DNA of 64,000 nt from Desulfurivibrionaceae bacterium (GTDB lineage: Bacteria > Desulfobacterota > Desulfobulbia > Desulfobulbales > UBA5123): the NCBI GenBank assembly GCA_030145325.1, contig JAQYVW010000003.1, forward strand, positions 37,129-101,128, read 5' to 3'. The first letter of the stretch is position 1; every line of letters begins with the position of its first letter. This document shows positions 37,645-47,500 of the stretch, in pieces. The position numbers and the translations under genes were made by a program. The notes below the pieces were generated by a model. It searched no databases. It was not told the origin of the DNA and worked only from the letters and a program-made list of their open reading frames with translations.

Positions 37645-37845
37645 ATGGAAATCAGAGGAGCCAGCAGCGGCGCAGCAACCTATGCCATGAAGAAGGCGTT
37701 GGAAATGCCCGACCCGGTGATGAAGGCGGTACAGGACTCTGGCGGCAGTGAAGGGCAAGCTCTTGCCACGAAAGGTACCGAGGTTCAGGCGGTAGATCGC
37801 GCTGAGGCTACCGGTAAGGGGAAGATTCTTGATGTGGTGGTCTGA
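37645..37845 (+). CDS. Small protein of unknown function
   Basis: 66 aa from the ATG at 37645, which has a strong ribosome site (AAGGAGG, 7 bp upstream). MEIRGASSGAATYAMKKALEMPDPVMKAV shows a weak resemblance to YjfB-like putative motility proteins; the second half is polar and Gly/Ala/Thr-rich (GSEGQALATKGTEVQAVD). No membrane helix. It lies 150 bp after the sigma54 activator gene in the same orientation, and no sigma54 promoter was found before it. Confidence 0.6.
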   Translation: MEIRGASSGAATYAMKKALEMPDPVMKAVQDSGGSEGQALATKGTEVQAVDRAEATGKGKILDVVV

Positions 37846-37998
37846 TAAAAGAGCGGTTTTTCCTCTGGGCAGTTGGGTTTGGGATGGTGAAATGAGAAAA
37901 AGGCCTCAGTGGGGGCCTGTGGTCGTTTGCTAACCCCCAATAATTCCAGACTAGCCCTGCAAAAAATGTTTAAGAAAAGATTGTTTGCCGAGCACATG

Positions 37999-38040
37999 AA
38001 CCGCCCCTGAGCTTGATTAGGCTCCATGGGCGGTTTTTTT
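37999..38040 (+). terminator. Intrinsic terminator (forward)
   Basis: Stem AACCGCCC / GGGCGGTT (37999-38006 with 38028-38035), with inner GAGC/GCTC pairing and a T8 tract. Ends forward transcription from the sigma54 activator/small ORF region. Confidence 0.85.
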
Positions 38041-38081
38041 TGTGGGTGGGTAGTTGTTGCTTGCGAGTCGGTGAAACAAAA

Positions 38082-38117
38082 AAACGCCCCTGAGCCAAAA
38101 TGGCTACAGGGGCGTTT
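38082..38117 (-). terminator. Intrinsic terminator of the DEAD-box helicase gene
   Basis: Long stem AAACGCCCCTG-AGCCA / TGGCT-A-CAGGGGCGTTT with a small bulge; on the reverse strand it is followed by a T7 tract. It lies 44 bp after the helicase stop. Confidence 0.9.
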
Positions 38118-38160
38118 CAGACTGCTTGGTCCGCTAAAAGGCCAAGGTCAGGCGGTCAGG

Positions 38161-39525
38161 TTACCGATTGCCAGAGGAAGTGCGGCGGGCGGTGTTGCCT
38201 GATTTTCTCTGCGGTGAGAGGCCGAAGGTGTTGGCGCCAGTGGCGGCGCGACTGCGACCACCGCTGCGGTTACCCTTGGGCTGTGGCCTGCTGCTTGAGC
38301 CGGGCCGGGAAGAAGAAGGGCGTCCTTGTCCTTGGGGTTTTGCTCCCGGGCGACCACCGGTTCGTCTTTGCGGGCGGTTGTTGTTGCCCTTGGGGGCAGG
38401 AACCGCGTAGTCGAATCCTTCCAGCTCGCGCTTCTCTATTTCTTTGCCGATCAGTCTTTCGATGGCCCGGACCTGGGAGCTTTCTTCGCGGCTGGCGAAG
38501 CTGAATGCTTGGCCGCTTTTTTCGGCCCGACCGGTACGACCGATGCGATGTACGTAAGCTTCCGGGGTCTCCGGCATGTCGAAGTTGATCACGTGGGCGA
38601 TATCGGCAACATCGATGCCACGGGCAGCAATGTCGGTGGCAACCAGTACCCGAACCTTGCCGGTACGGAAGTTGTTCATCACCTCGCGACGACGGTTCTG
38701 CGACAGGTTACCCTGCAAGGCCGCCGCATCGTGGCCAGCTTTTTCAAGTTTCAAGGCCAACCCTTTCGCCCCGTGTTTGGTGCGGGTGAAGATCAGGGTG
38801 CGACCGCTGGTGTCGGTCTGTTGCATGAGCTCCAGCAGCAACGAGGGCTTCAGGTGCTTGGCCACCGGGTAAAGAGCTTGGCTGATGGTCTCAGCCGGTT
38901 TCTGGTGGGCAATCTGTACCGTAACCGGGTCGATGAGGATGTTGTTGGCCAAAACCCGGATATCCTGGGGCATGGTGGCCGAGAAGAACATGGTCTGGCG
39001 CTGGCTGGGCAGGTATTTCATAATCCGCCGGATGGCGGGGAGAAAGCCCATGTCGAACATCTGGTCAGCTTCGTCCAAGACCAGCATCTCAACCTTGTCG
39101 ATCTTCATATCCTTGGAATCGAGGTAGTCCAGCAGCCGACCGGGGCAGGCGATGACGATCTCGGCGCCTCTTCGTACCTTCTGTAACTGGCCACCCTTGC
39201 TCACGCCGCCATAAATAGAAACGGTGCGCAGGTTGGTGGCACGGCCCAGTTCCATGGCTGCTTCGTTGATCTGCTCGGCAAGCTCACGGGTGGGAGCGAC
39301 GATCAGGGCGCGGACGTGGCCACGAGGCCCGTCTTGCAAACGTTGCAGGATGGGGATCAGGAAAGCGGCGGTTTTGCCGGTGCCGGTTTGGGCCAAGCCC
39401 AGGATGTCGCGACCGGCAAGGCCTGCTGCCAAGGTTTGCTCCTGGATCGGGGTGGGGGTGGTGTAACCGCAGGCGGTGATGCCCTTGGTGATCTCAGGTT
39501 TCAGGTTAAATGAATCGAATTGCAT
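38161..39525 (-). CDS. rhlE: DEAD-box ATP-dependent RNA helicase (RhlE-like)
   Basis: 454 aa. Q-motif FNLKPEITKGITACGYTTPTPIQ; motif I AQTGTGKT; Ia PTRELAEQI; II LVLDEADQMFDMG; III FFSATMP; V ATDIAARGID; VI HRIGRTGRA. The C-terminal ~90 residues are a basic, Gly/Arg/Ser-rich disordered tail (repeats such as RPGSSSRP, NRSGGRS) that binds RNA. AAGGAG precedes the ATG. Members remodel rRNA and mRNA structure, often in the cold. Confidence 0.94.
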   Translation of the reverse strand: MQFDSFNLKPEITKGITACGYTTPTPIQEQTLAAGLAGRDILGLAQTGTGKTAAFLIPILQRLQDGPRGHVRALIVAPTRELAEQINEAAMELGRATNLRTVSIYGGVSKGGQLQKVRRGAEIVIACPGRLLDYLDSKDMKIDKVEMLVLDEADQMFDMGFLPAIRRIMKYLPSQRQTMFFSATMPQDIRVLANNILIDPVTVQIAHQKPAETISQALYPVAKHLKPSLLLELMQQTDTSGRTLIFTRTKHGAKGLALKLEKAGHDAAALQGNLSQNRRREVMNNFRTGKVRVLVATDIAARGIDVADIAHVINFDMPETPEAYVHRIGRTGRAEKSGQAFSFASREESSQVRAIERLIGKEIEKRELEGFDYAVPAPKGNNNRPQRRTGGRPGAKPQGQGRPSSSRPGSSSRPQPKGNRSGGRSRAATGANTFGLSPQRKSGNTARRTSSGNR

Positions 39526-39649
39526 TGATACTCCTTAGTTGCCGTGGCGCTTGCGGATTATTCCGCACCGCTGCCGGGCATGATGGTGTTGTGCGTCACC
39601 GCTCCTCAGGGGCCGAAATAACGGAAAGCCTGATGGCGGGCGCAAAAAA

Positions 39650-39683
39650 ACGTAAGCCGCCGATCTAATTTAGATGAGGCGGT
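39650..39683 (-). promoter_or_regulatory. Terminator-like hairpin in the rhlE leader
   Basis: On the reverse strand, ACCGCC..ATCTAA / TTAGAT..GGCGGC forms a stem, followed by a T7 tract about 120 nt upstream of the helicase start. It could be an attenuator in the 5' leader, or the terminator of a short transcript. The rest of 39684-40040 shows no supported gene; short frames there lack ribosome sites and recognisable domains. Confidence 0.45.
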
Positions 39684-40040
39684 GTTCTTAACAAATCTCT
39701 GTGTGGTTACTGCTTTGAGTGGTGATGCTAAGGTCACTCACAGACTATTCCAGCCTGTGGCGTCTTGATAATGAAGAACGCGGGCGGGAAGGAAGCATGG
39801 TGCAGCACGTACAAAAGTACGAGCAGGAAATTTAAGAATGTCCAGACCATACAGTACCCCGCGATCTTTAGCAATCATATTTTCTGCTGGGCAGGTTCTG
39901 GCGCCAGCGCCAATGCCACATTGATAGGGTGTTGGGGACGGCTCGGGCGAGGACAATAAGGTTGGCTTTTAGTGATCCACCGGGATACCCTCAATTAAAG
40001 ATCCATGCCGAAGCGGCAGGTATATAAGCAGAGGAAGCGG

Positions 40041-40997
40041 ATGAGTAATATTTTGGTAACTGGCGGCACCGGTCAGATCGGCACCGAGCTGATCCCCTTT
40101 TTGCGGGCTCGCTATGGGAATGAGCGGGTGGTGGCCACCGGCCATCGTAAAAAACCGGGGGGGGAGATTTGGGAGGTCGGTCCTTTTGCGGGGTTGGATG
40201 TCCGGGATTCGGTCACTCTCGCGGAGTTGGTCTCCCGGTACCATGTCGACACCATCTACCATCTCGCCGGGGTGCTTTCGGCAGTGGGTGAGGATAATCC
40301 GCAACTGGCCTGGGATGTAAACATGAACGGCCTCTACAATGTTTTAGAGGTGTCTCGCACCCACGGCTGCGCAGTCTTTTTTCCCAGCTCCATTGCTGCC
40401 TTTGGCCCCGGTTCGCCCCTTGACAATACCCCGCAGGTTACAGTGCAGCGACCGCAAACCATCTACGGGATTGCCAAGCTTTCCGGCGAACTGCTCTGTG
40501 ATTATTACCACCATCATTACGGGGTCGATGCCCGAGGCGTTCGCTATCCCGGTCTTATCTCTCATCAAGCATTACCCGGCGGCGGCACCACCGATTATGC
40601 GGTGGAAATCTTTTATGCGGCCCTTCGTGGCGAATCCTATTGCTGCCCCCTGGCAGCTGATACCGCCCTTGATATGATGTATATGGACGATGCCCTGCGG
40701 GCGGCGGTGGAGTTGATGGCCGTCGAGCCTGACCGGCTTAAGCATCGAAACGCCTATAACCTTACCGCCATGAGTTTCAGCCCGGAGATTTTGGCTCAGG
40801 CGATTAGGGCGCATATCCCTGATTTCAGCATTGAGTATGATGTGGATCCGGTGCGGCAGGCCATCGCCGATTCCTGGCCTAATCGCATGGACGATGGGGC
40901 TGCCCGCGCCGAGTGGGGCTGGCGACCCGCCTATGATCTCGAAGCGACGGTGGCTATCATGCTGAGAAAGCTGTCTGAAAGACTTGGGTCACGTTAA
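40041..40997 (+). CDS. tdh: L-threonine 3-dehydrogenase, SDR/epimerase type
   Basis: Extended short-chain dehydrogenase oxidising threonine to 2-amino-3-ketobutyrate with NAD. 318 aa from the ATG at 40041, chosen because AGAGGAAG precedes it and it yields MSNILVTGGTGQIG, the NAD-binding fold start. Catalytic YxxxK in TIYGIAKLSGE (about 140-150), Ser in FFPSSIAAFG, and the substrate region PGLISHQALPGGGTTDYAVEI typical of this enzyme. The next gene, 63 bp on, encodes the ligase that consumes its product. Confidence 0.9.
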   Translation: MSNILVTGGTGQIGTELIPFLRARYGNERVVATGHRKKPGGEIWEVGPFAGLDVRDSVTLAELVSRYHVDTIYHLAGVLSAVGEDNPQLAWDVNMNGLYNVLEVSRTHGCAVFFPSSIAAFGPGSPLDNTPQVTVQRPQTIYGIAKLSGELLCDYYHHHYGVDARGVRYPGLISHQALPGGGTTDYAVEIFYAALRGESYCCPLAADTALDMMYMDDALRAAVELMAVEPDRLKHRNAYNLTAMSFSPEILAQAIRAHIPDFSIEYDVDPVRQAIADSWPNRMDDGAARAEWGWRPAYDLEATVAIMLRKLSERLGSR

Positions 40998-41060
40998 CTT
41001 TGCGGCATTTCATCCTTGACGCGATACTAGGGTCGGAGTTGCAATAAGGGAGGAGAAACC

Positions 41061-42296
41061 ATGGCGGTGACCGGAATTGAGTCGATTTTGCAGGATAAAT
41101 TGGCCGAGCTGGAAGCTCAGGGGACGGTTAAGGGCAATGAGCAGGTGATCTGCGGCATAAAGTCGGGCAACAACACCTTTGGGCCTCGTTATCTGCTGGC
41201 CGGAGAGGGAAAGAAGGAGTTTCTGCGGATGAACTCCAACTCCTATCTCGGTCTTAGCCTCCACCCGGAGGTGATGGCTGCCGAAGAAGAGGCGGTGCGA
41301 CTCTTCGGGGCTGGGCCGGGGGCAGTGCGGTTCATCAGTGGCACCCATGCCCCGCATCTGGAACTGGAGGCGCGGCTGGCCCGTTTTCATCATCGGGGGT
41401 CGGCTATGTTGTTCAGCGCTGCCTACGCTACAGTGATGGGCGTCCTGCCCCAACTGATCGATGATGAAACAGCGGTGCTCAGCGACGCTCTTAATCATAA
41501 CTGCATCATCAACGCCATTCGTCTGGCCAGGCCAGTTGCCAAAAGTGTATATGGCCACAACGACATGGCTGATCTGGAAGTTCATCTCCAGGAATTAATT
41601 GGTCGGGCCAAACGGGTACTGGTGGTCACCGATGGCATCTTCAGTATGCGAGGCGATCATGTGGCGCTGGATCAACTGACCGCAATCTGCCAACGGTATG
41701 AAGACCGTTTTCCACAGGGGATCATCACCGTGGTTGACGATTCCCACGGGGTGGGCGTTTTCGGCCCCACCGGTCGCGGGGTTGAGGAATATTGCGGTGC
41801 CACTGCTGATATCCTGTTCGGCACCTTGGGCAAGGCCTTCGGGGTTAACGGCGGTTATCTGGTGGCCAGCGAAACGGTGATCCGCTATCTGCGCGAGACC
41901 GCTCCTTTCTATATCTACTCCAACCCCATCACTCCGGCTGAGGCGGCAGCCGCTTTGCGAGCTGTCGATATTGTGGATAGTAGCGAGGGCCAGAGGTTGC
42001 TAACGCATCTGCGGGAGATGACCATCCGGTTTGAGAAAGGTCTTACCGCCCTTGGCCTTGAGTTTCTGCCCGGCCCTCACCCCATTGTACCGCTGCTGGT
42101 CAGGGATACCGTTCGCACCACGCAATTGGTGGCCTCTCTTTTCTCCCACCAGATCCTTGCCACTGGCATCAAGTTTCCGGTGGTGCCCCGGGGCGACGAG
42201 GAGATTCGTTTCCAGATCAATGCTGGTCACACTGAAAGTGATATCGATATTGTGCTTGCCGTGTTGCGGGATTTTAAGGGCGAGAGCCTGGGATGA
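41061..42296 (+). CDS. kbl: 2-amino-3-ketobutyrate CoA ligase (glycine C-acetyltransferase)
   Basis: 411-aa PLP enzyme of the alpha-oxoamine synthase family. Motifs: NSNSYLGLSLHPEV, GPGAVRFISGTHAPHLELE, VVDDSHGVGVFGPTGRG, and PLP lysine in LFGTLGKAFGVNGGY (about 250-265). It cleaves 2-amino-3-ketobutyrate with CoA to glycine and acetyl-CoA. Its pairing with tdh favours Kbl over the related BioF, even though bioA is also in the window. GGAGGAG precedes the ATG. Confidence 0.9.
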   Translation: MAVTGIESILQDKLAELEAQGTVKGNEQVICGIKSGNNTFGPRYLLAGEGKKEFLRMNSNSYLGLSLHPEVMAAEEEAVRLFGAGPGAVRFISGTHAPHLELEARLARFHHRGSAMLFSAAYATVMGVLPQLIDDETAVLSDALNHNCIINAIRLARPVAKSVYGHNDMADLEVHLQELIGRAKRVLVVTDGIFSMRGDHVALDQLTAICQRYEDRFPQGIITVVDDSHGVGVFGPTGRGVEEYCGATADILFGTLGKAFGVNGGYLVASETVIRYLRETAPFYIYSNPITPAEAAAALRAVDIVDSSEGQRLLTHLREMTIRFEKGLTALGLEFLPGPHPIVPLLVRDTVRTTQLVASLFSHQILATGIKFPVVPRGDEEIRFQINAGHTESDIDIVLAVLRDFKGESLG

Positions 42297-42511
42297 AACG
42301 TCACTGGCTGACCTGGAACGTTGCAGAGACGGCTTACTCTCGTCATCTTCGTAAGCAAACGTTTAGGTGACGTGAAAAAAAGAACGTTTTCGCTTATAGT
42401 CTAAACGGTATGCTTTGGTGCGAGGTATTCGTGCTGAAGGTCTGTTGGCTGAGAGATAGCGTTTTCTGGCGGGTTTAATCCAATCATCTGAAGTTACGGA
42501 GGCGAGGGGTA

Positions 42512-43150
42512 ATGGGGAAGAGATGGCTGAAATGGTTGTTGGCAGTGGTGGTGATGATGGCGTTGGCCCCTGCTGGGGTTGGTGCTGCTGAATACAAGCC
42601 CTTTACTGTGAAAGTGGCAACCGGCGAGATCATTAAACAGTTACAGGCCGGTGGATTTGTTCTTTATATGCGGCACGGGCCCACCGACACCTCTAAGCCG
42701 GACCGGGTGCCCAATGTTGACTTGAACGATTGTTCCACCCAGCGGCCTCTGATCGAGGCGGGGCGGGAGATTGCGGCCCAGGTCGGGGCGGCGATAAAGA
42801 AGGCCGGGATTCCGGTGGGCGAGGTGCTGGCAAGCCCCATGTGCCGGACCAAGGCCACCGCCCAGGCGGCCTTTGGCAGGTACCAGGTGGATCAGTATCT
42901 GATGTACACCTCCAACCTGACCAAGGCCGAAAAGGTGCCCCGGATTGCCAATACCCGCCGCCTGCTCTCCATGCCGGTTCCGGTTGGTAGCAACCGGGTG
43001 ATTGTCGCCCATGCCCCTAATTTGATGGATGTTATTGGCTATTTCCCCAAGCCGGAGGCCATTGTTGTTGTTTTTAAGCCTCTGGGTGATCAGGGCTTTG
43101 AGTATGTCGCCTCCATTTTTCCCGACCAGTGGTCGGAACTGGGGCCATAA
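42512..43150 (+). CDS. Secreted histidine phosphatase family protein
   Basis: 212 aa. Signal peptide (MGKRWLKWLLAVVVMMAL, cut near GAA-AEY). Histidine phosphatase core: RHG motif in LYMRHGPTD (about 55), ASPMCRTKATAQAAFG with the second Arg, and the late catalytic His in VIVAHAPNLMD. The product is probably periplasmic; substrate unknown. The cyclase gene starts 3 bp after its stop, which ties it to the signalling operon. Confidence 0.9.
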   Translation: MGKRWLKWLLAVVVMMALAPAGVGAAEYKPFTVKVATGEIIKQLQAGGFVLYMRHGPTDTSKPDRVPNVDLNDCSTQRPLIEAGREIAAQVGAAIKKAGIPVGEVLASPMCRTKATAQAAFGRYQVDQYLMYTSNLTKAEKVPRIANTRRLLSMPVPVGSNRVIVAHAPNLMDVIGYFPKPEAIVVVFKPLGDQGFEYVASIFPDQWSELGP

Positions 43151-43153
43151 AAG

Positions 43154-44521
43154 ATGGATCAAGATTCTTCTTCCCGTCGGGGCAGTATTACCTCGCCAGC
43201 AAAGGCGCGTCGGCGGGGTATTCTGTTGCTTTTTCTCCTGCCCATGGTGCTGGTCTCCATGCTCGGCGGTCTTGTTGCCACTTGGTCGCTCTATTCGTTG
43301 CGGGAGGAGAATCGGGATCGTCACCGGCATGAGCGCGAGGATTTGCGGCTCCTTATCGACTCCTCGCAGCTGGGGGAGGAGATGGCGGTTGTCCACCAAT
43401 TGGTGGCCCACAGCTTGCAAGGGGCTGCGGCCGGTGAGCTTGACGAAGCGGCGTTGTACCTCCTGCACTCCGAGATCGTTGAGATGCTGGCGGCACTGGA
43501 GGTACGGACCAGGGACTTGAGCCAGCAGCCACATGTGTTGGAGGCTGGTGACGATAATGTGCGATTGATGGTCGAGGATTTTGACAACTATCGTAACTTC
43601 GTGGTGATGGCCACCGATATTGCCGCCATTGATCCTTTAACGGCCACCGGGTATATCGATAAGGCGCATAAGCATTTCGTCGATTTTGTGAAACGGCGGC
43701 AGACGATTAGCGCCAGGATTTCCGATGCCGCCCTGGCGCATGTTGACCAAGGGGCCTTGTCCCTTGCCGAGACCATTGCCCTGGTGTTGGTGATCAGCGG
43801 CGTGGTTTGTGTGTTGATGTTGTCGTTGGCGGTGGCGTCTGGACGTTTTTTGAGCCTGCGGCTGACGGCCATTGCCGACGCCCTGAACCTGATGGCCGCT
43901 CAGACCGGGATGCCACCATCGCTGCCAGAGATGGAAACAATGCAGCGCCGTGGTTTTGGTGAGTTCAAGGAGATGGCGGCGGCGGTACTTGCCTTTCGTA
44001 CCGCTATTCAGGAGCGGCAGCAGGCCGAGGAGAAGTCCATTACCGACGAACTGACTGGCCTCCGTAATCGTCGTTTTCTGATGACCAGGTTCCGTGAGGA
44101 GTTTGAGCGAACCCGCCGGGGCGGCAGTGTTCTCGGTTTTTTGATGATCGACCTTGATCATTTCAAGAATATCAATGATACCTGCGGCCATCCCTTTGGC
44201 GATCTGGTGTTGCAGCGGGTTGCCCGTGCCCTGCAAGGGATGCTTCGGGAATATGACGTCGCCGGCAGATATGGCGGCGAGGAATTTGCCGTGGTGGCAA
44301 CCGGCAGCTCCGACAGCGACCTGGTGGCCTTGGCCGAACGCATCCGACAGGCCATCGAAGAGCTGGAGATCCGGGAGGGATCGGTCTCCGTGCGGGTAAC
44401 CATCAGTGTCGGCATTGCGGTTTCAGCCTTCGGCGACACTCAAGAAACCCTGTTGAAACGGGCTGACACCGCCCTTTATCAGGCGAAGGAAGATGGACGC
44501 AATCGGACGATACTCCTCTGA
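43154..44521 (+). CDS. Diguanylate cyclase with periplasmic sensor domain
   Basis: 455 aa. TM1 about 24-46; periplasmic helical domain about 50-215; TM2 about 218-240; HAMP-like linker; GGDEF domain about 290-455 with DELTGLRNRRFL and active site GRYGGEEFAVVA, so it is a likely c-di-GMP producer. The sensor domain is closely related to that of the next gene's product (shared stretches LRLMVEDFDNYRNF and VMATDIAAIDP), an evident domain duplication. It follows the phosphatase gene by 3 bp. Confidence 0.94.
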   Translation: MDQDSSSRRGSITSPAKARRRGILLLFLLPMVLVSMLGGLVATWSLYSLREENRDRHRHEREDLRLLIDSSQLGEEMAVVHQLVAHSLQGAAAGELDEAALYLLHSEIVEMLAALEVRTRDLSQQPHVLEAGDDNVRLMVEDFDNYRNFVVMATDIAAIDPLTATGYIDKAHKHFVDFVKRRQTISARISDAALAHVDQGALSLAETIALVLVISGVVCVLMLSLAVASGRFLSLRLTAIADALNLMAAQTGMPPSLPEMETMQRRGFGEFKEMAAAVLAFRTAIQERQQAEEKSITDELTGLRNRRFLMTRFREEFERTRRGGSVLGFLMIDLDHFKNINDTCGHPFGDLVLQRVARALQGMLREYDVAGRYGGEEFAVVATGSSDSDLVALAERIRQAIEELEIREGSVSVRVTISVGIAVSAFGDTQETLLKRADTALYQAKEDGRNRTILL

Positions 44522-44598
44522 GCTGCCCATTGGAGACAAGAGTTTTAATTATGTGCCATGATTTTCCATGATTCGTGGCCGGAACTGGTGCAATAGCT

Positions 44599-47500
44599 AT
44601 GGAATCTGTTTCTCCCCCTGAGTTGACCCCGTCTTCCCGACCCCAGGTTTGTGCCGACGCGACCTCGGGAAAACGACGAACCTTTCTGCTTCTCTTTCTG
44701 TTGCCGGTGGTTCTGGCCGCCATGCTCGGTTCCTTGATCACGGTCTGGTCGCTGTACTCGTTGCGGGAAGAGAATCAAGCCCGTTACGCGGAAGAGCGCA
44801 AGGATTTGCAGATCCTCATCGAGGTTGCCCATCTTGGGCAGCAGATGGCGGCCATGCACCAGCTGTCGGCGCGTGGTTTGAAGGGGGCGGCGGCTGGCGA
44901 GCTGGATGAAGGGGCGATTTATCGCATCCATTCGGAGATTGTCGACAGTTTGGCGGAACTGGGGGAACGGACCGTGGCGCTGGCCAAGGACCCGCATGTG
45001 GCGGAAATGGGTGGTGATGACGCCTTGATCATGGTCGAGGATTTTGCAAACTACCGGAATTTCATGGTGATGGCCACCGACATTGCCGCCATTGATCCCA
45101 CCACCGCCGCAGACTATATCGACAAGGCTCAGGAATATTTTGTTGATTTTATCAAACGTCGGCAGGCCATCTCTGCCCGTATCTCCGAAGCGACCCTTGC
45201 CCACGGTGAGGCTGCAGCCTCGGCCTTTGAAAGGGTCTTCCTCTGGGTGCTGACGGTGAGCGGGGTGGGATTGCTGGTGATGCTGGCGCTGGCATTGGTG
45301 TCGGGCCGGTTTTTGAGCTTGCGGCTGAGCGCGGTTGCCGGAGCCCTGCGGTTGATGGCCCGACAGACCGGGATGCCGCCGGCTTTGCCCACCATGGAGC
45401 GATTGCAGGGGACTGGTTTTTGTGAGATTCGCGAGATGGCGTTGGCGGTGCTCGCCTTCCGCAAAGCCATTCAGGAGCGATATCTGGCCGAGGAAGAGTT
45501 GCGCAAACTAACCCTGGCCGTGGAGCAAAGCCCCAGCAGTATTGTCATCATCGATCTGGACGGGCGGATCGAATATGTCAATCAGGCCTTTGTGAAAGCC
45601 ACCGGTTACCTGGCCGAGGAGGCCATTGGCAAGAGTCCGCGCATTCTTTACTCCGGCAAGACTCCCACCGAAATTTATGAAGAGATGTGGACGGCCCTGA
45701 CCGATGGCCGCACTTGGCGCGGCGAGTTGATCAACCAGGGCCGGGACGGCAGAGGGTACATCGATCAGGCGTTGGTCTCGCCGGTGCGGCAAGCAGACGG
45801 GCGCATCTCGCATTACCTGATCCTTAGCGAGGATATCACCGAACGCAAGGCGCTGGCGGCGGAGCTCGAACAATACCGGCTTCATCTTGAAGAACTGGTT
45901 CAGCAGAAAACAACAAAGCTGCGCGCCAGTGAAGCGAGTTTGAAGCAGGCGCAGGAGATCGCCCATCTCGGCAACTGGGAGTGGGATATCGCAACCAATA
46001 CCATGGCTTGGTCCGATGAGATCTATCGGATTTTCGGCTGGCAACCACAACTTTTTGCCGCCGATTACGATCGTTTTCTGGCCGTAATCCATCCTGAAGA
46101 TCGCGAAATGGTGCAAGAGGCGTTAGACCATGCCTTGCGGACTCCCGATGCAAAATATGCGGTTGAATATCGGTTGCTGCGGGAGGATGGTGCGGAGCGG
46201 GTTGTGGAGGAGCGCGGCCTGATTGTTCGTGACGAGAACGGCGAACCGCTGCGAATGATGGGGGTAGTGCACGACATCACCGAGCAGGAAAAGGCCAGGG
46301 AGGATCTGGAACTGTATCGGCTGATGATCGAGAAAACCGCCGATCCCGTCTTCCTCATCGATATCGAGGATGGCTTTCGGATGGCCTATGTCAACGAAGC
46401 TGCGGTCAACCATTTTGGGGCCCCGCGCGAAGAGATCCTCACTTGGCGCATCCCGGACTGGGATCCCAATTTCGCCATTGATGATCTGGATGCCCACCTG
46501 GCGGAGATGAAGGCTCATCCGGGCCTGGTTATCGAAACCTTGCACCGGGTCAAGGGCGGCGAACTGGTGCCGGTGGAGGTTTCCCTGAACCTGACCACTT
46601 ATAAGGGCAAAATCTGCCATTTCGGCTATTTCAAGAATATCAGCAAGCGCAAGGAGGTTGAGCAGAAACTCCTTGAAGCCAAGGCGCAGGCAGAGGCGGC
46701 GACCCGGCTCAAGGCAGAATTTCTCGCCAACATGAGCCACGAGATCAGGACGCCGATGAATGCGATCATCAACCTTAGCCGGCTGGTCCTGCAGACAGAT
46801 CTTCAGGGGCGGCCTCGCGATTACATGGAAAAGGTAATGCGGGCCGGTCGCCAGCTTCTCCATACCATCAACGACATTCTTGATTTCTCCAAGATCGAGT
46901 CGGGCAAGATGCTCATTGAACCGACGCCGTTTTCCCTGGTTGAGGTGTTGTCCGATGTGGCCGGGGTCATCACTCCGGGGCTCGGTGGCAAGAATCTGGA
47001 GTTTCTGGTGGATCTTGGCCCGGACGTCCCCTGCGAGCTGATCGGTGACTCCATGCGGTTGCGGCAGGTGCTCAATAATCTGACGGGCAACGCCGTCAAG
47101 TTTACCGAGCAGGGCGAGGTGGTGCTGGCGGTGCGGGAAGTTTCCAGGGAAGCGGATCAGGTTCGGGTGGAGTTTTCCGTCCAGGATACCGGTATCGGCA
47201 TGACCCCTGAAGAGCAGGTGCGTCTCTTTGAGCCGTTTCATCAGGCGGATGCCTCCATCTCCCGCAGGTTCGGGGGTACCGGCCTGGGGCTTGCCATCTC
47301 CTGTAACATTCTGCAGCTGATGGGCAAGGCTGAGTTGCAGGTCAGCAGTGAAGCGGGCAAGGGCAGTATTTTTTCCTTTGCCCTTGCTTTCAAGTTGGCC
47401 GACTCCGGGCAGGGCTTTGCCGGTGCCGTCAACATGCAGGAGAAGCGGGCGCTGGTGGTTGAGGATAATGGGCCAGCCCGGGAAATCTTCAGCCATATGT

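Noticed and set aside
39738..39956. Short reverse frame between the DEAD-box and tdh genes
   Set aside because: No ribosome site, no domain and no neighbour logic.
41061..42296. BioF as the identity of the alpha-oxoamine synthase
   Set aside because: Pairing with threonine dehydrogenase points to Kbl; bioA is 35 kb away in an unrelated operon.
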